From Hoeflea sp. YIM 152468 (GTDB taxonomy: Bacteria; Pseudomonadota; Alphaproteobacteria; Rhizobiales; Rhizobiaceae), in assembly GCF_029210485.1 (NCBI RefSeq), contig NZ_JARGET010000016.1, positions 1 through 64,000 on the forward strand: DNA of 64,000 nucleotides, read 5' to 3'. The position numbers and the translations under genes are program-made. The notes below the pieces were generated by a model that saw nothing but the letters and a program-made list of their open reading frames with translations, was not told the origin of the DNA and ran no database searches. Of this stretch, positions 27,121-37,078 are shown one piece after another; positions within the stretch are counted from its first letter, which is position 1, and the number at the start of each line of letters is the position of its first letter.

Positions 27121-28317
27121 ATGAAACTCACTGATCCCGCCCAAACGCTTGCCGCCCTGCTCCGCTGTCCCTCGGTCACCCCCGCAGAGGGTGGGGCGCT
27201 GACGACGCTGGCCGCGATGCTGGGCGAATTGGGGCTTTCCAATGACCGCGTGACATTTTCGGACACCGGCACGCCAGACGTCGACAATCTCTATTCGCGA
27301 CTGGGCTCGGACGGGCCGCATTTGATGTTTGCCGGCCATACCGATGTGGTTCCGGTCGGTGATGCCGATGCCTGGACGCAAGACCCGTTTGCAGCGCAGA
27401 TTGCCGATGGCGAGATGTATGGCCGCGGTGCGGTCGACATGAAGGGTGGGATTGCCTGCTTTGTCTCGGCCCTGGCGCGGCTGATCGAGCGCAAGGGCGC
27501 GCCTGAGGGCTCGGTCTCGCTGCTGATCACCGGCGACGAGGAAGGGCCCTCGATCAACGGCACCGAAAAGCTGCTCGCCTATGCCAAAGCAAAGGGCGAG
27601 CACTGGGATGCGGCTCTGGTCGGTGAGCCGACCAATCCGGACCAGATGGGTGACATGATCAAGATCGGCCGACGGGGTTCGCTGTCGGGAACGCTCAGAG
27701 TGGACGGCGTGCAAGGCCATGTTGCCTATCCGCATCTGGCCGACAATCCGCTGCGCGGCATGCTGACGCTGGCGGATGCCCTGATGGACCCGCCGCTGGA
27801 TGCCGGCAATGAGCGGTTTCCGCCGTCCAATCTGGAAATCACCAGCCTCGACACGGGCAATGGGGCAACCAATGTGATTCCGGCGCACGCCAGCGCGAGG
27901 TTCAACATCCGCTTCAATGATCTCTGGACCGCTGAAAGCCTCGCCGGCGAGCTGCGTGGGCGGCTCGAGCAGGCGTCCAGGGCCGACAGATTGCGCCCCG
28001 GACGTGACCCGGTGCGCTACGCCATCGAGTTCGACAGCCGGTCCTCGCCGTCGTTCCTGACCCGCGACTCGGCGCTGATCACGACGCTGTCGGCGGCCAT
28101 TGCCGAGGCGACAGGGCGGACGCCAAAACTGTCGACCACCGGCGGCACCTCCGACGCACGCTTCATCAAGGATTATTGTCCGGTCGTCGAGTTCGGACTT
28201 GTCGGAAAGACCATGCACATGGTTGACGAACGGGTGGCGCTCAATGACCTTGAGAGCCTGACGGAGATTTACGAAATCTTTCTCGAGCGCTGGTTTGCCA
28301 GCGCCGGAGCGCGCTGA
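27121..28317 (+). CDS. dapE: Succinyl-diaminopimelate desuccinylase
   Basis: DapE is a di-zinc M20 hydrolase releasing LL-diaminopimelate for lysine and peptidoglycan. The 398-residue protein has the metal ligands in FAGHTDVVPVGD and GRGAVDMKGG, the catalytic glutamate in TGDEEGPSINGT, and the C-terminal histidine in GKTMHMVDE; the dimerisation lid domain lies between. It is two genes after dapD, and its stop is followed two bases later by a membrane protein gene. Confidence 0.96.
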   Translation: MKLTDPAQTLAALLRCPSVTPAEGGALTTLAAMLGELGLSNDRVTFSDTGTPDVDNLYSRLGSDGPHLMFAGHTDVVPVGDADAWTQDPFAAQIADGEMYGRGAVDMKGGIACFVSALARLIERKGAPEGSVSLLITGDEEGPSINGTEKLLAYAKAKGEHWDAALVGEPTNPDQMGDMIKIGRRGSLSGTLRVDGVQGHVAYPHLADNPLRGMLTLADALMDPPLDAGNERFPPSNLEITSLDTGNGATNVIPAHASARFNIRFNDLWTAESLAGELRGRLEQASRADRLRPGRDPVRYAIEFDSRSSPSFLTRDSALITTLSAAIAEATGRTPKLSTTGGTSDARFIKDYCPVVEFGLVGKTMHMVDERVALNDLESLTEIYEIFLERWFASAGAR

Positions 28318-28319
28318 TC

Positions 28320-28922
28320 TTGGCCGGCGGCGTGATACCGTCGCGGCTGGAAGCCGGGCGATCGCTGGCGGGGCTGTTTTATCTGATCATCGGAAACCGC
28401 GACGGCGGGCGTCTGCTCGATGCATCTCCCGACGGTTTCTGGCGATCCTTCGGCGCCTTCTTCTGGGCCTGGCCGGTGCAGTGTTTCCTGTGGACCGGGA
28501 TCTGGCGCGCAGCGCCCGAATCCAGACCCGAAGCCGCGGCCGAGATCTTCAGGTTCTTTCTCGTCTCCACCAGCTTCGATGTCGCCGCGTGGGTCTTGCC
28601 GGCGATCCTGCTGCTGGCGGTCTGCCAGCTTTTCGGGCTGTCAAAGAAGTTTTCACGCCTGGTCGTGGTCAACAACTGGTTCGGATTGCTGTCGGCCTAT
28701 ATCGGATTTCTGCCTGCAGCTCTGCGCTATCTGACGCCGGTGCCGGACACGGCCAATGCGTTTATCTCGCTGGGGATCTATGCGCTGGTGATCTGGCTGT
28801 ATTTCCGCGTGATCCGGATCAGCACCGGAGGTGATCTGATGATCACCATCTTCATCACGCTGATGATGGTGATGACCGGGCTGACCGTTTCCGAACTGGC
28901 CTTCCGGGCACTCTCCGGCTGA
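28320..28922 (+). CDS. Conserved membrane protein of unknown function
   Basis: The 200-residue protein has four to five predicted membrane helices (FWRSFGAFFWAWPVQCFLW, VAAWVLPAILLLAVCQLF, LLSAYIGFLPAALRY, AFISLGIYALVIWLYF, and a final MITIFITLMMVMTG). I do not recognise the family. It starts with TTG at 28320 or GTG at 28332, just after the dapE stop, so it is probably the last gene of the dap operon. Confidence 0.7.
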   Translation: MAGGVIPSRLEAGRSLAGLFYLIIGNRDGGRLLDASPDGFWRSFGAFFWAWPVQCFLWTGIWRAAPESRPEAAAEIFRFFLVSTSFDVAAWVLPAILLLAVCQLFGLSKKFSRLVVVNNWFGLLSAYIGFLPAALRYLTPVPDTANAFISLGIYALVIWLYFRVIRISTGGDLMITIFITLMMVMTGLTVSELAFRALSG

Positions 28923-29021
28923 TTGCCGCCGTGCCGCCTCAGCCGATTGATGCAACACCAGTCCCGCGGCCTGATCGCGGCCGCGCGGATTGGCTGGACA
29001 AGCACGTCCCCCTTCCAGCTA

Positions 29022-29495
29022 TCAGGCTGCAAGTTCCTCTGGCGCCGAGAACAAGGCGTCAAGATCAAGATAACAGATCATCTGCTTGTCGACGGGGATG
29101 ATGGCCTTGGTCAGAGCGCGCTCGGCGGCGGGCAGCACATCAGGTGCCGGCTGCAACTCATCGACGTTGACGGTGATCATGTCCGACACATTCTCCACCA
29201 GCAGTCCGACCAGTTTGCCGGCAATGTTGGTGACAATGATGGCGGATCTTTCGGTCGGCTTGATCGGCGGCAGGCCAAGACGGATGGCCATGTCGATCAC
29301 CGGAATGACCGAACCGCGCAGGTTGATCACGCCGAGCACGTGCGGCGGCGAATGCGGCAGAGTGGTCGATGGCGTCCAGCCGCGGATTTCGCGAACCGAC
29401 ATGATGTTGACGCAGAATACCTGCTTGCCCAGGTGAAACGAGATGATCTCAAGATAGCTGCTGTTGGCCGCTTTGGTTGCAGTCTCGTGCATCAA
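29022..29495 (-). CDS. cheW: Chemotaxis coupling protein CheW
   Basis: The 157-residue protein is a single CheW domain ([56 protein letters not shown]) that links chemoreceptors to CheA. It directly follows the receptor gene on the minus strand, overlapping it by four bases. No other che genes are in the window, so the kinase partner must be encoded elsewhere. Confidence 0.93.
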   Translation of the reverse strand: MMHETATKAANSSYLEIISFHLGKQVFCVNIMSVREIRGWTPSTTLPHSPPHVLGVINLRGSVIPVIDMAIRLGLPPIKPTERSAIIVTNIAGKLVGLLVENVSDMITVNVDELQPAPDVLPAAERALTKAIIPVDKQMICYLDLDALFSAPEELAA

Positions 29496-30661
29496 AATTC
29501 CTCCCAGTCGTCTTGCGACGCTGCGGTTGTGTTGGAGTGGACGGCTTTGCCGGAGCCGAAGGCATTGGCAACTGATTTCAGCATCGCGCGCGCCGGCGAC
29601 TGAACCGGGGTTGCCGCCACGGTCGAGGCGCTGACTGCGTGAACCGCAGGGCTGCCGGGCTGTTTTGCCCTGACCGGCCCGGCTTTGAAACCCGGATCGG
29701 CGGTATCGGAGCCGGGCATTGCCGCGCGCACAGGGGCCGCGAGCGAACCGCGCCCGGCCAAGGTGAACTGACGCACCAGCGCATCAAGGGATGCCGCGCC
29801 ACTGCCGAGGCGGTGAGTGACCGCGGTGGTCTCTTCAACCATCGCCGCGTTCTGCTGAGTGACCTGGTCCATCTGGTTGACGGCGGAATTGATCTCCGAC
29901 AAGCCGGTTGACTGTTCGCGGGCCGCGGTTGCGATCGAATTGATCTGGCCATTGATGTCACTGACGTGCTGGGCAATCAGCGACAAGGCCTCACCGGTCT
30001 GGCGGACCAGCGCCACACCGGACGTGACCTCTTCGCCGGATTTGCTGATCAGGGTCTTGATGTCCTTGGCAGCCGTCGCGGATCGCTGCGCCAGTTCGCG
30101 CACTTCCTGAGCGACCACGGCAAAGCCTCTGCCGGCCTCCCCGGCGCGGGCGGCCTCGACACCGGCATTGAGCGCCAGCAGATTGGTCTGGAAGGCAATT
30201 TCATCGATGACGTTGATGATCTTGGAGATCTCGTTCGATGCGTTTTCAATGCGCCCCATGGCATCGATCGCCTCGCCGACGACCCTTCCCGACTGGTCGG
30301 TCGCCCCCTTGGCTTCAGCCACCTTGGTGGTCGCCTCGTCGGCCCGCTCGGAGGAGCTTTTGACGGTGGCGGTGATTTCGTCGAGCGCTGCCGAGGTCTG
30401 CTCCAGCGAGGCTGCCTGCTGCTCGGTGCGCCGCGCCAGATCATCGGTTGCCGTGCGCAATTCGCCGGTGTCGCCGTTGAAATCCAGAATGTTGTCGGTG
30501 ACCTCGGTGAGCGTGCTGTTGAGTTTTTCCACCGACGCGTTGAAATCGAGCCGAAGCCCATCGAGGCTCTGCATGAACGGCGTGTCAAGCCGGATGCTGA
30601 GGTCGCCTTCGGAAAGCTTGCGCAGTCCGTCGGCCAGAGCGTCGACGGCCTGTTGCGTCAA
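29492..30661 (-). CDS. Chemoreceptor, C-terminal signalling part (3' half of a split MCP gene)
   Basis: The product begins after the HAMP region and contains the methylation helices and the highly conserved hairpin tip of methyl-accepting proteins ([32 protein letters not shown]). It ends in a tail rich in A, P and V, with a terminal DWEEF that resembles the CheR/CheB-docking pentapeptide. It starts at TTG 30661 overlapping the stop of the upstream half (TTGA). The upstream half ends out of frame inside HAMP, so the two parts look like one receptor of about 830 residues broken by a small deletion. Whether this half is translated alone is uncertain. Confidence 0.8.
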   Translation of the reverse strand: MTQQAVDALADGLRKLSEGDLSIRLDTPFMQSLDGLRLDFNASVEKLNSTLTEVTDNILDFNGDTGELRTATDDLARRTEQQAASLEQTSAALDEITATVKSSSERADEATTKVAEAKGATDQSGRVVGEAIDAMGRIENASNEISKIINVIDEIAFQTNLLALNAGVEAARAGEAGRGFAVVAQEVRELAQRSATAAKDIKTLISKSGEEVTSGVALVRQTGEALSLIAQHVSDINGQINSIATAAREQSTGLSEINSAVNQMDQVTQQNAAMVEETTAVTHRLGSGAASLDALVRQFTLAGRGSLAAPVRAAMPGSDTADPGFKAGPVRAKQPGSPAVHAVSASTVAATPVQSPARAMLKSVANAFGSGKAVHSNTTAASQDDWEEF

Positions 30662-31980
30662 CGCGGTTTCCTCGGCCTTGGCAGCTTCACGATCCTGGCG
30701 TCTGCGTTCGGTCTCGGACCGGGTCTCGTCAACCTCGCGCTCAAGCGCGACCTTCTCGATGGCCGCATCGCGGAAAACGCCGACCGAGCGTCCTTCCGGT
30801 TTTCGCCGGCGAGTTCAATTGTCGTGTCGCCTTCGGCCAGACGGCGCATGTCGCCCACCAGCGCCTCGATCGGCTTGCTCAGGCTGCGGGAGAACCAGGT
30901 GCTGGCGGCCAGGGCGCCGAGCAACAACAGCAGCGACACCCCGAGAATGGCGTTGCGCATCATCACCATGCTGGCACCGGCTTCGGTCTTGTCGATCAAG
31001 CCCGCCACGGTCCAGTCGGCACCATCAAATTTGACACCGGTCATTGCGACGCTGGCGTGCATATCGCGGTAGCCTTCGACGTCGCCGATCTCGATGGTGC
31101 CGCCCCGCGCGCGCGCCAGAAGGTCACTTTCGATCCGGGCAGACAACATATCAGGTTCGGCTGTCCTCACCGACTCGCTGATCAGATATCCGTCGGCATT
31201 GAGCAACACGGTTTCTCCGGTCTGACCCAGGCCGGCTGTGTTGGACATGATCTCGGCGATCCTGGCGCTGGGCATGCGCATGATGATCACACCAACCATG
31301 CCCCAGTTCGAATTCAGCGCATGCCCCATGAACGCGGCGGGAGCGCCGTTGGATGGTGCATAGGCCTCATAATCCGAAAACACCGTCTTCTCGGTTTCAT
31401 TGCCGTCGACAATGCCTTCGAACACACGCCCAAGCCCACTGTCCTTCCATGGACCTTGCTTGAGATTGGTGGCGTAATCCTGGTTCTTGCTGACTGAGTA
31501 AATGACATTGCCGTTCATATCGACAAGGAAGAAGTCCTCCCAGCCACGGCTCTCGGCGATCTCACGCAACTGGGCATGATAGCGTTCATGGGTCTGGTCG
31601 TAGGAGCTGATCTTGGCAGCGTCAGGCTTTTTTGCCGTGTCGTAGTTCGCACGCTCGCCTTCCGGAAAAGGGTTTTCGGTGATGTATCGTCTCTTCAACT
31701 CCTCGGTCACATCGTCGCCAAGAACGCCCCAATCATGCTTGAAGCCCTCAAGAGCGATGCGCATCAGCGTGTTTTGCGAGGTCGCGATCAGATCCTGCTG
31801 AGCACTGGACAAAAACGTTTCGAGCTGGTTTCTGCGACCGTCGACAACAGCTTCGAGCTTCTCGACAATCTTTTCGTTGACCGCACTGGAGCCGATCTGA
31901 AGGCTCACGACACTCGATACACCGATCGACAGGATTGTTAGCAAGGCCGCAGCCAGCGGCAATTTACGCGAAATAAGCAT
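30658..31980 (-). CDS. Chemoreceptor, sensor part with frameshift in HAMP (5' half of a split MCP gene)
   Basis: The product has an N-terminal membrane helix, a large periplasmic double-Cache-type sensor domain (about residues 30-335), a second membrane helix ([19 protein letters not shown]), and the start of a HAMP domain ([19 protein letters not shown]). After ENRKD the frame shifts: the last roughly 40 residues are arginine- and proline-rich nonsense. In the alternative frame the DNA reads [19 protein letters not shown], the expected HAMP/linker. The break is near 30786-30791, and about six residues (EIGDMA-like) seem lost. It could be a pseudogene, a phase-variable state or a sequencing error. 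Confidence 0.8.
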   Translation of the reverse strand: MLISRKLPLAAALLTILSIGVSSVVSLQIGSSAVNEKIVEKLEAVVDGRRNQLETFLSSAQQDLIATSQNTLMRIALEGFKHDWGVLGDDVTEELKRRYITENPFPEGERANYDTAKKPDAAKISSYDQTHERYHAQLREIAESRGWEDFFLVDMNGNVIYSVSKNQDYATNLKQGPWKDSGLGRVFEGIVDGNETEKTVFSDYEAYAPSNGAPAAFMGHALNSNWGMVGVIIMRMPSARIAEIMSNTAGLGQTGETVLLNADGYLISESVRTAEPDMLSARIESDLLARARGGTIEIGDVEGYRDMHASVAMTGVKFDGADWTVAGLIDKTEAGASMVMMRNAILGVSLLLLLGALAASTWFSRSLSKPIEALVGDMRRLAEGDTTIELAGENRKDARSAFSAMRPSRRSRLSARLTRPGPRPNADARIVKLPRPRKPR

Positions 31981-32186
31981 CGAAACCCCAAACCTACGCT
32001 TTGATCACCATGTCTTCAAGGTCGAGACGTCCAGAGCGGCATCATGCTTTCCGCGCGCAAACGCAGATACTGGCTGGGATTGTTCTCGGCTGTTTGGGTA
32101 ACTTTTCAGTTAAGAACCGGAAGCCAATCTGCCCCCTATAAAGCTGATTTATTCCTGGCAGCTGCGCTCAGAGACAGTCCGGAGCG

Positions 32187-32951
32187 TTACCCGGCAGGAT
32201 CGGGATACTCGACCGCGCAAAAATACAGCCCGGCAGCGGCGGCCACCGGGCCGCAGGCCTTGCGATCCCTGGCGGCCAGCGCCGCCTCGACATCGGCGGT
32301 TGACCATTTGCCGGCGCCCACCAGCCGGAGAGTGCCGGCGAAAGACCGGATCTGGTTGTGCAGGAAGCTGCGCGCGGAGGCGTGAATCTCGATCAGACCC
32401 TCGGTCGCACCGGCAACCACATCGAGACGGTCAAGGTTGCGGACCGGTGAATTTGCCTGGCAATTGGTTGACCGGAAGGTGGTGAAATCATGCAGACCCA
32501 CCAGGCTCTGCGCGGCCGCGTGCATGGCCTCGACATCAAGCATCCTGGACGACCACAGCGCCCGGTTCTTCTCGATCACCAGCGGCGTGCGGCGACAGAT
32601 GATGCGGTAGATATAGTGCCGCTTGAGGGCCGAAAAACGGGCGTCAAAGCCATCATCGACGAGGTTTGCGGCAAGGATCCCCACTCGTTCTCCCGCCCCG
32701 AGAAGATGTGCATTGACCGCGTCGCGCACGGTATCGACCGGCCAGCTCTTCTCAAGATCGACATGGGCGACCTGACCAAGCGCATGCACCCCCGCATCGG
32801 TCCGGCCAGCACCGCGAACCAGGGTCGTTTCACCGCAGAACTTGAAAATCGCGGTTTCGATGGCCTGCTGGATCGATGGATGATCCGTCTGCCGCTGCCA
32901 TCCCGAATAGCCGGTGCCGTCATATTCGATGTCGAGACGATAGCGTGGCAT
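32187..32951 (-). CDS. truA: tRNA pseudouridine(38-40) synthase
   Basis: TruA modifies uridines 38-40 of many tRNAs. The 254-residue protein starts [19 protein letters not shown] and has the catalytic aspartate in [14 protein letters not shown] near residue 52, plus the [13 protein letters not shown] segment. Its ATG overlaps the fmt stop by one base (TGATG), so it is translationally coupled as the third gene of def-fmt-truA. Confidence 0.96.
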   Translation of the reverse strand: MPRYRLDIEYDGTGYSGWQRQTDHPSIQQAIETAIFKFCGETTLVRGAGRTDAGVHALGQVAHVDLEKSWPVDTVRDAVNAHLLGAGERVGILAANLVDDGFDARFSALKRHYIYRIICRRTPLVIEKNRALWSSRMLDVEAMHAAAQSLVGLHDFTTFRSTNCQANSPVRNLDRLDVVAGATEGLIEIHASARSFLHNQIRSFAGTLRLVGAGKWSTADVEAALAARDRKACGPVAAAAGLYFCAVEYPDPAG

Positions 32952-33895
32952 CAGCCGATCACCGTGCCGGGAGGTACTGCGGTTCCCCGGAGAAAATCCC
33001 GCGCGGCGAGCGGCTTGCCGCCGGCCTTCTGCAAGGTGAGAAGCCGCACAGCCTGCCCGCCGCAGGCTATGGCCAGTTCCTCATCAAGCACCGTCCCCGG
33101 CGCCGCGGTGCCGGTCTCCATGGCCACCACTTGCGTGGCAAGCACCTTGACCCGCTCGGCGCGATCGCCGCTGCTTAACGCGAACCAGGCACCGGGTGAC
33201 GGGGACAGTCCGCGGATATGGTTGTGCACCTGCTCGGCTGGCTGGCTGAAATCGATCCGTGTTTCACTCTTGCTGATCTTGGACGCATAGGTCACACCGC
33301 CATCCGCTTGCGGCGTGACCGGCAGCCCTGACGTCTCAAGGCGCGCCATGGCATCGACCATCAGGCGGGCCGTCAGTGCCGCAAGTGCATCATGCAACTC
33401 GCCGGCGGTCATGGATGGTGTAATCTTGACGGAACCCGTCAGCGCCACGGGGCCGGTGTCGAGACCCTCGTCCATCTTCATGATCATCACGCCGGTTTCG
33501 GTGTCGCCAGCCATGATAGCGCGCTGGATCGGCGCCGCACCGCGCCAGCGAGGCAGCAGCGAGGCATGGCCGTTCCAGGCGCCGTGGCGCGGGGCCTCGA
33601 GAATGGGCCTGGGCAGGATCAGCCCGTAGGCAACGACAACCGCCGCGTCTGCCTCAAGCGCTTTAAAAGCCGCCTGCTCTTCCTGGCCTTTCAGGCTCCT
33701 GGGTGTGAACACCGGAATGCCCAGACCTTCGGCGGTGCGATGGACCGGCGACGGCAGCACTTCGAGCCCGCGGCGGCCGGATGGACGCGGCGGCTGGGAG
33801 TAGACCGCCACGATTTCGTGTCCCGCTGCATGCAGCGCTTGCAGCGTTGGCGCCGCATAATCTGGCGTTCCCATAAAAATGATGCGCATACTCAA
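32951..33895 (-). CDS. fmt: Methionyl-tRNA formyltransferase
   Basis: Fmt formylates initiator Met-tRNA. The 314-residue protein has [16 protein letters not shown] at its N-terminus, the formyl-donor site in [20 protein letters not shown] with the catalytic histidine, and a C-terminal OB-like tRNA-binding domain. It lies between def and truA, the standard order. Confidence 0.97.
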   Translation of the reverse strand: MSMRIIFMGTPDYAAPTLQALHAAGHEIVAVYSQPPRPSGRRGLEVLPSPVHRTAEGLGIPVFTPRSLKGQEEQAAFKALEADAAVVVAYGLILPRPILEAPRHGAWNGHASLLPRWRGAAPIQRAIMAGDTETGVMIMKMDEGLDTGPVALTGSVKITPSMTAGELHDALAALTARLMVDAMARLETSGLPVTPQADGGVTYASKISKSETRIDFSQPAEQVHNHIRGLSPSPGAWFALSSGDRAERVKVLATQVVAMETGTAAPGTVLDEELAIACGGQAVRLLTLQKAGGKPLAARDFLRGTAVPPGTVIG

Positions 33896-33954
33896 ACCTC
33901 AAACAGCTCGGCGGCGGGCACAACGCCACGTTACGATCACTTTACCCGATACCC

Positions 33955-34473
33955 TCAGGCGGTAACGCGTGTTCTGGCCAGCTTGGTGAATTTGCGCACC
34001 ACCATGTCACGCTTGAGCTTGGAGATGTGGTCGATGAACAACACGCCGTTCAAATGATCGATCTCGTGCTGCAGGCAGGTGGCGAGCAGGCCATCGGCTT
34101 CGGTCAATTGCTCCTTGCCGGTGCGATCAAGATGCTTGACGCTTACCGTTTCCGGGCGCTCGACCTCGGCATAGTAATCCGGGATCGACAGGCAGCCTTC
34201 CTCATAGACACTGATGCCATCGCCGGTGGCGATAAGCTCGGGATTGATGAAGACTTGCGGATTGGGCGTCTCGTCCTTGCCGGCCACGTCAATCACCAGC
34301 AAACGTCGCGGCACGCCGACCTGAATTGCGGCGAGGCCGATTCCCGGCGCGTCGTACATGGTCTCGATCATGTCCTCGATGAAACTCTCCAGTTCCGCGT
34401 CGAAGCGTTCCACCGGCTGGCTTTGCTGGCGGAGAATGGGATCGGGCAGGTAGATGATGGGCTTGATGGTCAT
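33955..34473 (-). CDS. def: Peptide deformylase
   Basis: Def removes the N-formyl group from nascent proteins. The 172-residue enzyme has the three signature motifs [15 protein letters not shown] and HEIDHLNG, the last with the metal-binding histidines and catalytic glutamate. It is the first gene of def-fmt-truA and is divergent from rmuC. Confidence 0.97.
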   Translation of the reverse strand: MTIKPIIYLPDPILRQQSQPVERFDAELESFIEDMIETMYDAPGIGLAAIQVGVPRRLLVIDVAGKDETPNPQVFINPELIATGDGISVYEEGCLSIPDYYAEVERPETVSVKHLDRTGKEQLTEADGLLATCLQHEIDHLNGVLFIDHISKLKRDMVVRKFTKLARTRVTA

Positions 34474-34585
34474 GGCGGTGAATTAATCATTGATCGGTGC
34501 GACGTCAATCATGCCGGTGCGGAAGCCAACAGCAATGTTCATGTTTTGATCTGACAAACAGGCAAGAATCATCTAGGAATTCAGC

Positions 34586-35863
34586 ATGCAGATTGACGAC
34601 GCCTTGTTTTCATCAGGACTTATCGAGCTCAACGGCCACATGGTGACGCTGGGCGAGTTGCTTCTGGCCGTCGTCGCCGGGCTTGCCATCCTGTCGGTCT
34701 GGGCGAGCCTGGCGCTGATACGGGCCGGCAGGGCACGGGCCCGGGCGGAGGCCGAAGCCTCGGCAAGGGCGGAGCAGGCGGAGACGCAGCTGGCCGAGAT
34801 TCTCAAGGCGCAGTCGGAAATGCAGGGCCGCATGGGCGCGATGGCGGAGTTGTTCGGCGCGCGCCAGGCCGAGCTCAACCAGTCGATCGGTCAGCGCATC
34901 GACGGCATGACCCAGCGCATCGGCTCGACACTCACCGACCAGACCCGCAGCACGCACGAAAATCTGACAAAGCTGCAGGAGCGGCTGGCCGTGATCGACA
35001 CGGCACAGGCCAATATCCAGTCGCTGGCGCGTGACGTCGTCGGGCTGCAGGCCATTCTGTCCAACAAGCAGACGCGCGGCGCCTTCGGTCAATCGCGGAT
35101 GGAAACCATCATCCGGGACGGATTGCCGTTCGGGGCTTTCAGTTTCCAGCCAACACTGTCAAACGGCATGCGGCCCGATTGCACCATCGCCATGCCCAAT
35201 GATGCGCCGGATCTGGTGATTGACGCCAAATTTCCGCTGGAAGCCTGGAACGCGATGCGAGCCGCGGAAACCGAGGGCACTGGCGAGCAAGGCATCCAGC
35301 CGGCGCAGCAGCGTTTCCGCCGGGATATCGAGGTTCATATCCGCGACATTTCCGAGAAATACCTGATCACGGGCGAGACCCAGGATACGGCGTTCTTGTT
35401 CGTGCCGTCGGAATCGATCTTCGCCGAGATCCACGAGAATTTCGAAACCATCGTGCACAAGGCCCAGCGCGCACGGGTGGTGATTGTCTCCCCGTCATTG
35501 CTGATGCTGTCGATCCAGGTGATCCAGGCGCTGCTGAAAGACGCCCGCATGCGCGAACAGGCGCATCTGATCCAGGGAGAGGTGCTGCGGCTGATGGAAG
35601 ATGTTTCCCGTCTCGATGACCGCACCCGCAAGCTGCAAGCGCATTTCTCCATGGCGCAGAAGGATGTCGACCAGATCCTGACCTCCTCGGAAAAGCTGAC
35701 CAAGCGTGGCGCCAAGATCGAAGCGCTGGAATTCGCCCAGATTGCCGATGAGGCGACCGCCGAAACGGCCGCGCAAGCATCCCGGGCTGCTGACCATGAG
35801 CCCCCGAAGTTCGAGCCGCGATCCTCAACACTGAAACTCCGCGTTGTCGATGAGGACGACTAG
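34586..35863 (+). CDS. rmuC: DNA recombination protein RmuC
   Basis: The 425-residue protein has an N-terminal membrane helix (LGELLLAVVAGLAILSVWASLALI), a long coiled-coil (about 45-150) and an RmuC nuclease-like domain (MRPDCTIAMPNDAPDLVIDAKFPLEAW, later FLFVPSESIFAEI and VIVSPSLLMLSIQVI). RmuC proteins limit DNA inversions at short repeats. It lies opposite def. Confidence 0.92.
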   Translation: MQIDDALFSSGLIELNGHMVTLGELLLAVVAGLAILSVWASLALIRAGRARARAEAEASARAEQAETQLAEILKAQSEMQGRMGAMAELFGARQAELNQSIGQRIDGMTQRIGSTLTDQTRSTHENLTKLQERLAVIDTAQANIQSLARDVVGLQAILSNKQTRGAFGQSRMETIIRDGLPFGAFSFQPTLSNGMRPDCTIAMPNDAPDLVIDAKFPLEAWNAMRAAETEGTGEQGIQPAQQRFRRDIEVHIRDISEKYLITGETQDTAFLFVPSESIFAEIHENFETIVHKAQRARVVIVSPSLLMLSIQVIQALLKDARMREQAHLIQGEVLRLMEDVSRLDDRTRKLQAHFSMAQKDVDQILTSSEKLTKRGAKIEALEFAQIADEATAETAAQASRAADHEPPKFEPRSSTLKLRVVDEDD

Positions 35864-35883
35864 AGTGTTAACCGCTGCAAATC

Positions 35884-36153
35884 TTGATCCTGGCTGACTG
35901 GCTCGGCGATTACGCCGACATTTCCACATCCAGCCGTTTGCCTGCCTGGCCGCGCGGCGCCGAGATGCCCGACGGCGGAGAATTTCCTTTCCATGTCGCC
36001 GATGACCTGCCGCAGGTTCAGTATGACGCGCTCCGCACCGGCGATTATCCGATGGTCTGCTACATTCAGGGCCGGGAGAGCACCTTGTGTCTGATCAAGC
36101 AACCTGGCATGAGCGCCCTGATTGAGGTTGGCGCACAGTCATTTCCAGGCTAA
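35884..36153 (+). CDS. Small hypothetical protein upstream of ribokinase
   Basis: An 89-residue frame with TTG start lies 20 bases after rmuC and 25 bases before the ribokinase gene. Its codons show strong G/C preference at third positions like the neighbouring genes, which supports coding. The sequence (for example PMVCYIQGRESTLCLIKQPG) shows no membrane segment, and I do not recognise a family. It could be cotranscribed with ribokinase; a role in ribose or nucleoside metabolism is not shown. Confidence 0.5.
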   Translation: MILADWLGDYADISTSSRLPAWPRGAEMPDGGEFPFHVADDLPQVQYDALRTGDYPMVCYIQGRESTLCLIKQPGMSALIEVGAQSFPG

Positions 36154-36178
36154 CAGCAGCACCCCAAGGGAGACCATC

Positions 36179-37078
36179 ATGATCACCATTATTGGATCCG
36201 CCAACATGGATCTTATTGCCACCACCCCCCGCCTGCCCGAGCCAGGCGAAACCGTCGCCGGGACGGAGTTCACCACCGCACAAGGCGGCAAGGGTGCAAA
36301 TCAGGCACTGGCGGCCCAGCGCGCAGGCGCGAAAGTTGTTTTTGCCGGCGCGGTCGGCACGGACGCCTATGGCGTCGAGGCGCTGGCCCTGCTTGACCAG
36401 GCAGGCGTGGATCTCGATTCGGTCCGCCACCTTGAAGGCGCAACCGGCATAGCGATGATCCTGGTGGGCGGCGACGGCGAGAACATGATCGTCGTCATCC
36501 CCGGCGCCAACGGACAGGTCACTGCCCGGGACGCCGAACAGGCGGTGGCCCGAATGGCAGACAACGACACGCTGCTGTTGCAGATGGAAATTCCCGAAGC
36601 TGCGACAGAGGCGGCACTCAAGGCCGCCCGCGCGCGCGGCATCAAGAGCATTCTCAACATCGCGCCGCTGACCGACGCGGTGGAGCGTCTGGCGCCGCTT
36701 GCCGACATCGTGATCGCCAACGAAACCGAATTTGCGCGGCTGTCAGGCCGCTCGGCGGAAACGCTTGATGCTGCAAGAGAGGAACTCGCCAAACTGCACA
36801 CAAGAACCGGTCAGTGCATGATCGTCACGCTGGGCGGTGATGGGGTTCTCTGGGCCAAGGACGGCACAGTCGAACATATTGATCCCCTTAGCATCACACC
36901 GCTCGACACGGTGGGCGCGGGCGATACCTTCTGCGGCTATCTGGCTCAAGGGCTCGATGCCGGACTGGACTTTGCAACGGCCAATCGCCGCGCCGCCGTA
37001 GCCGGAGCCCTGGCATGCCTGAAACCCGGCGCACAGCCGTCGATCCCGCTCGCTTCCGAAGTCGAAATGCGACTCTAA
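36179..37078 (+). CDS. rbsK: Ribokinase
   Basis: The 299-residue PfkB-family sugar kinase begins ITIIGSANMDLIA and has the sugar-binding GGKGANQALAAQRAG motif near residue 40 and the catalytic GAGDTF motif in DTVGAGDTFCGYL near residue 248. It phosphorylates D-ribose for the pentose phosphate pathway. The ATG at 36179 follows AAGGGAGA. Its stop overlaps the stop of the convergent nucleoside hydrolase gene by four bases, and that enzyme would supply ribose. Confidence 0.92.
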   Translation: MITIIGSANMDLIATTPRLPEPGETVAGTEFTTAQGGKGANQALAAQRAGAKVVFAGAVGTDAYGVEALALLDQAGVDLDSVRHLEGATGIAMILVGGDGENMIVVIPGANGQVTARDAEQAVARMADNDTLLLQMEIPEAATEAALKAARARGIKSILNIAPLTDAVERLAPLADIVIANETEFARLSGRSAETLDAAREELAKLHTRTGQCMIVTLGGDGVLWAKDGTVEHIDPLSITPLDTVGAGDTFCGYLAQGLDAGLDFATANRRAAVAGALACLKPGAQPSIPLASEVEMRL

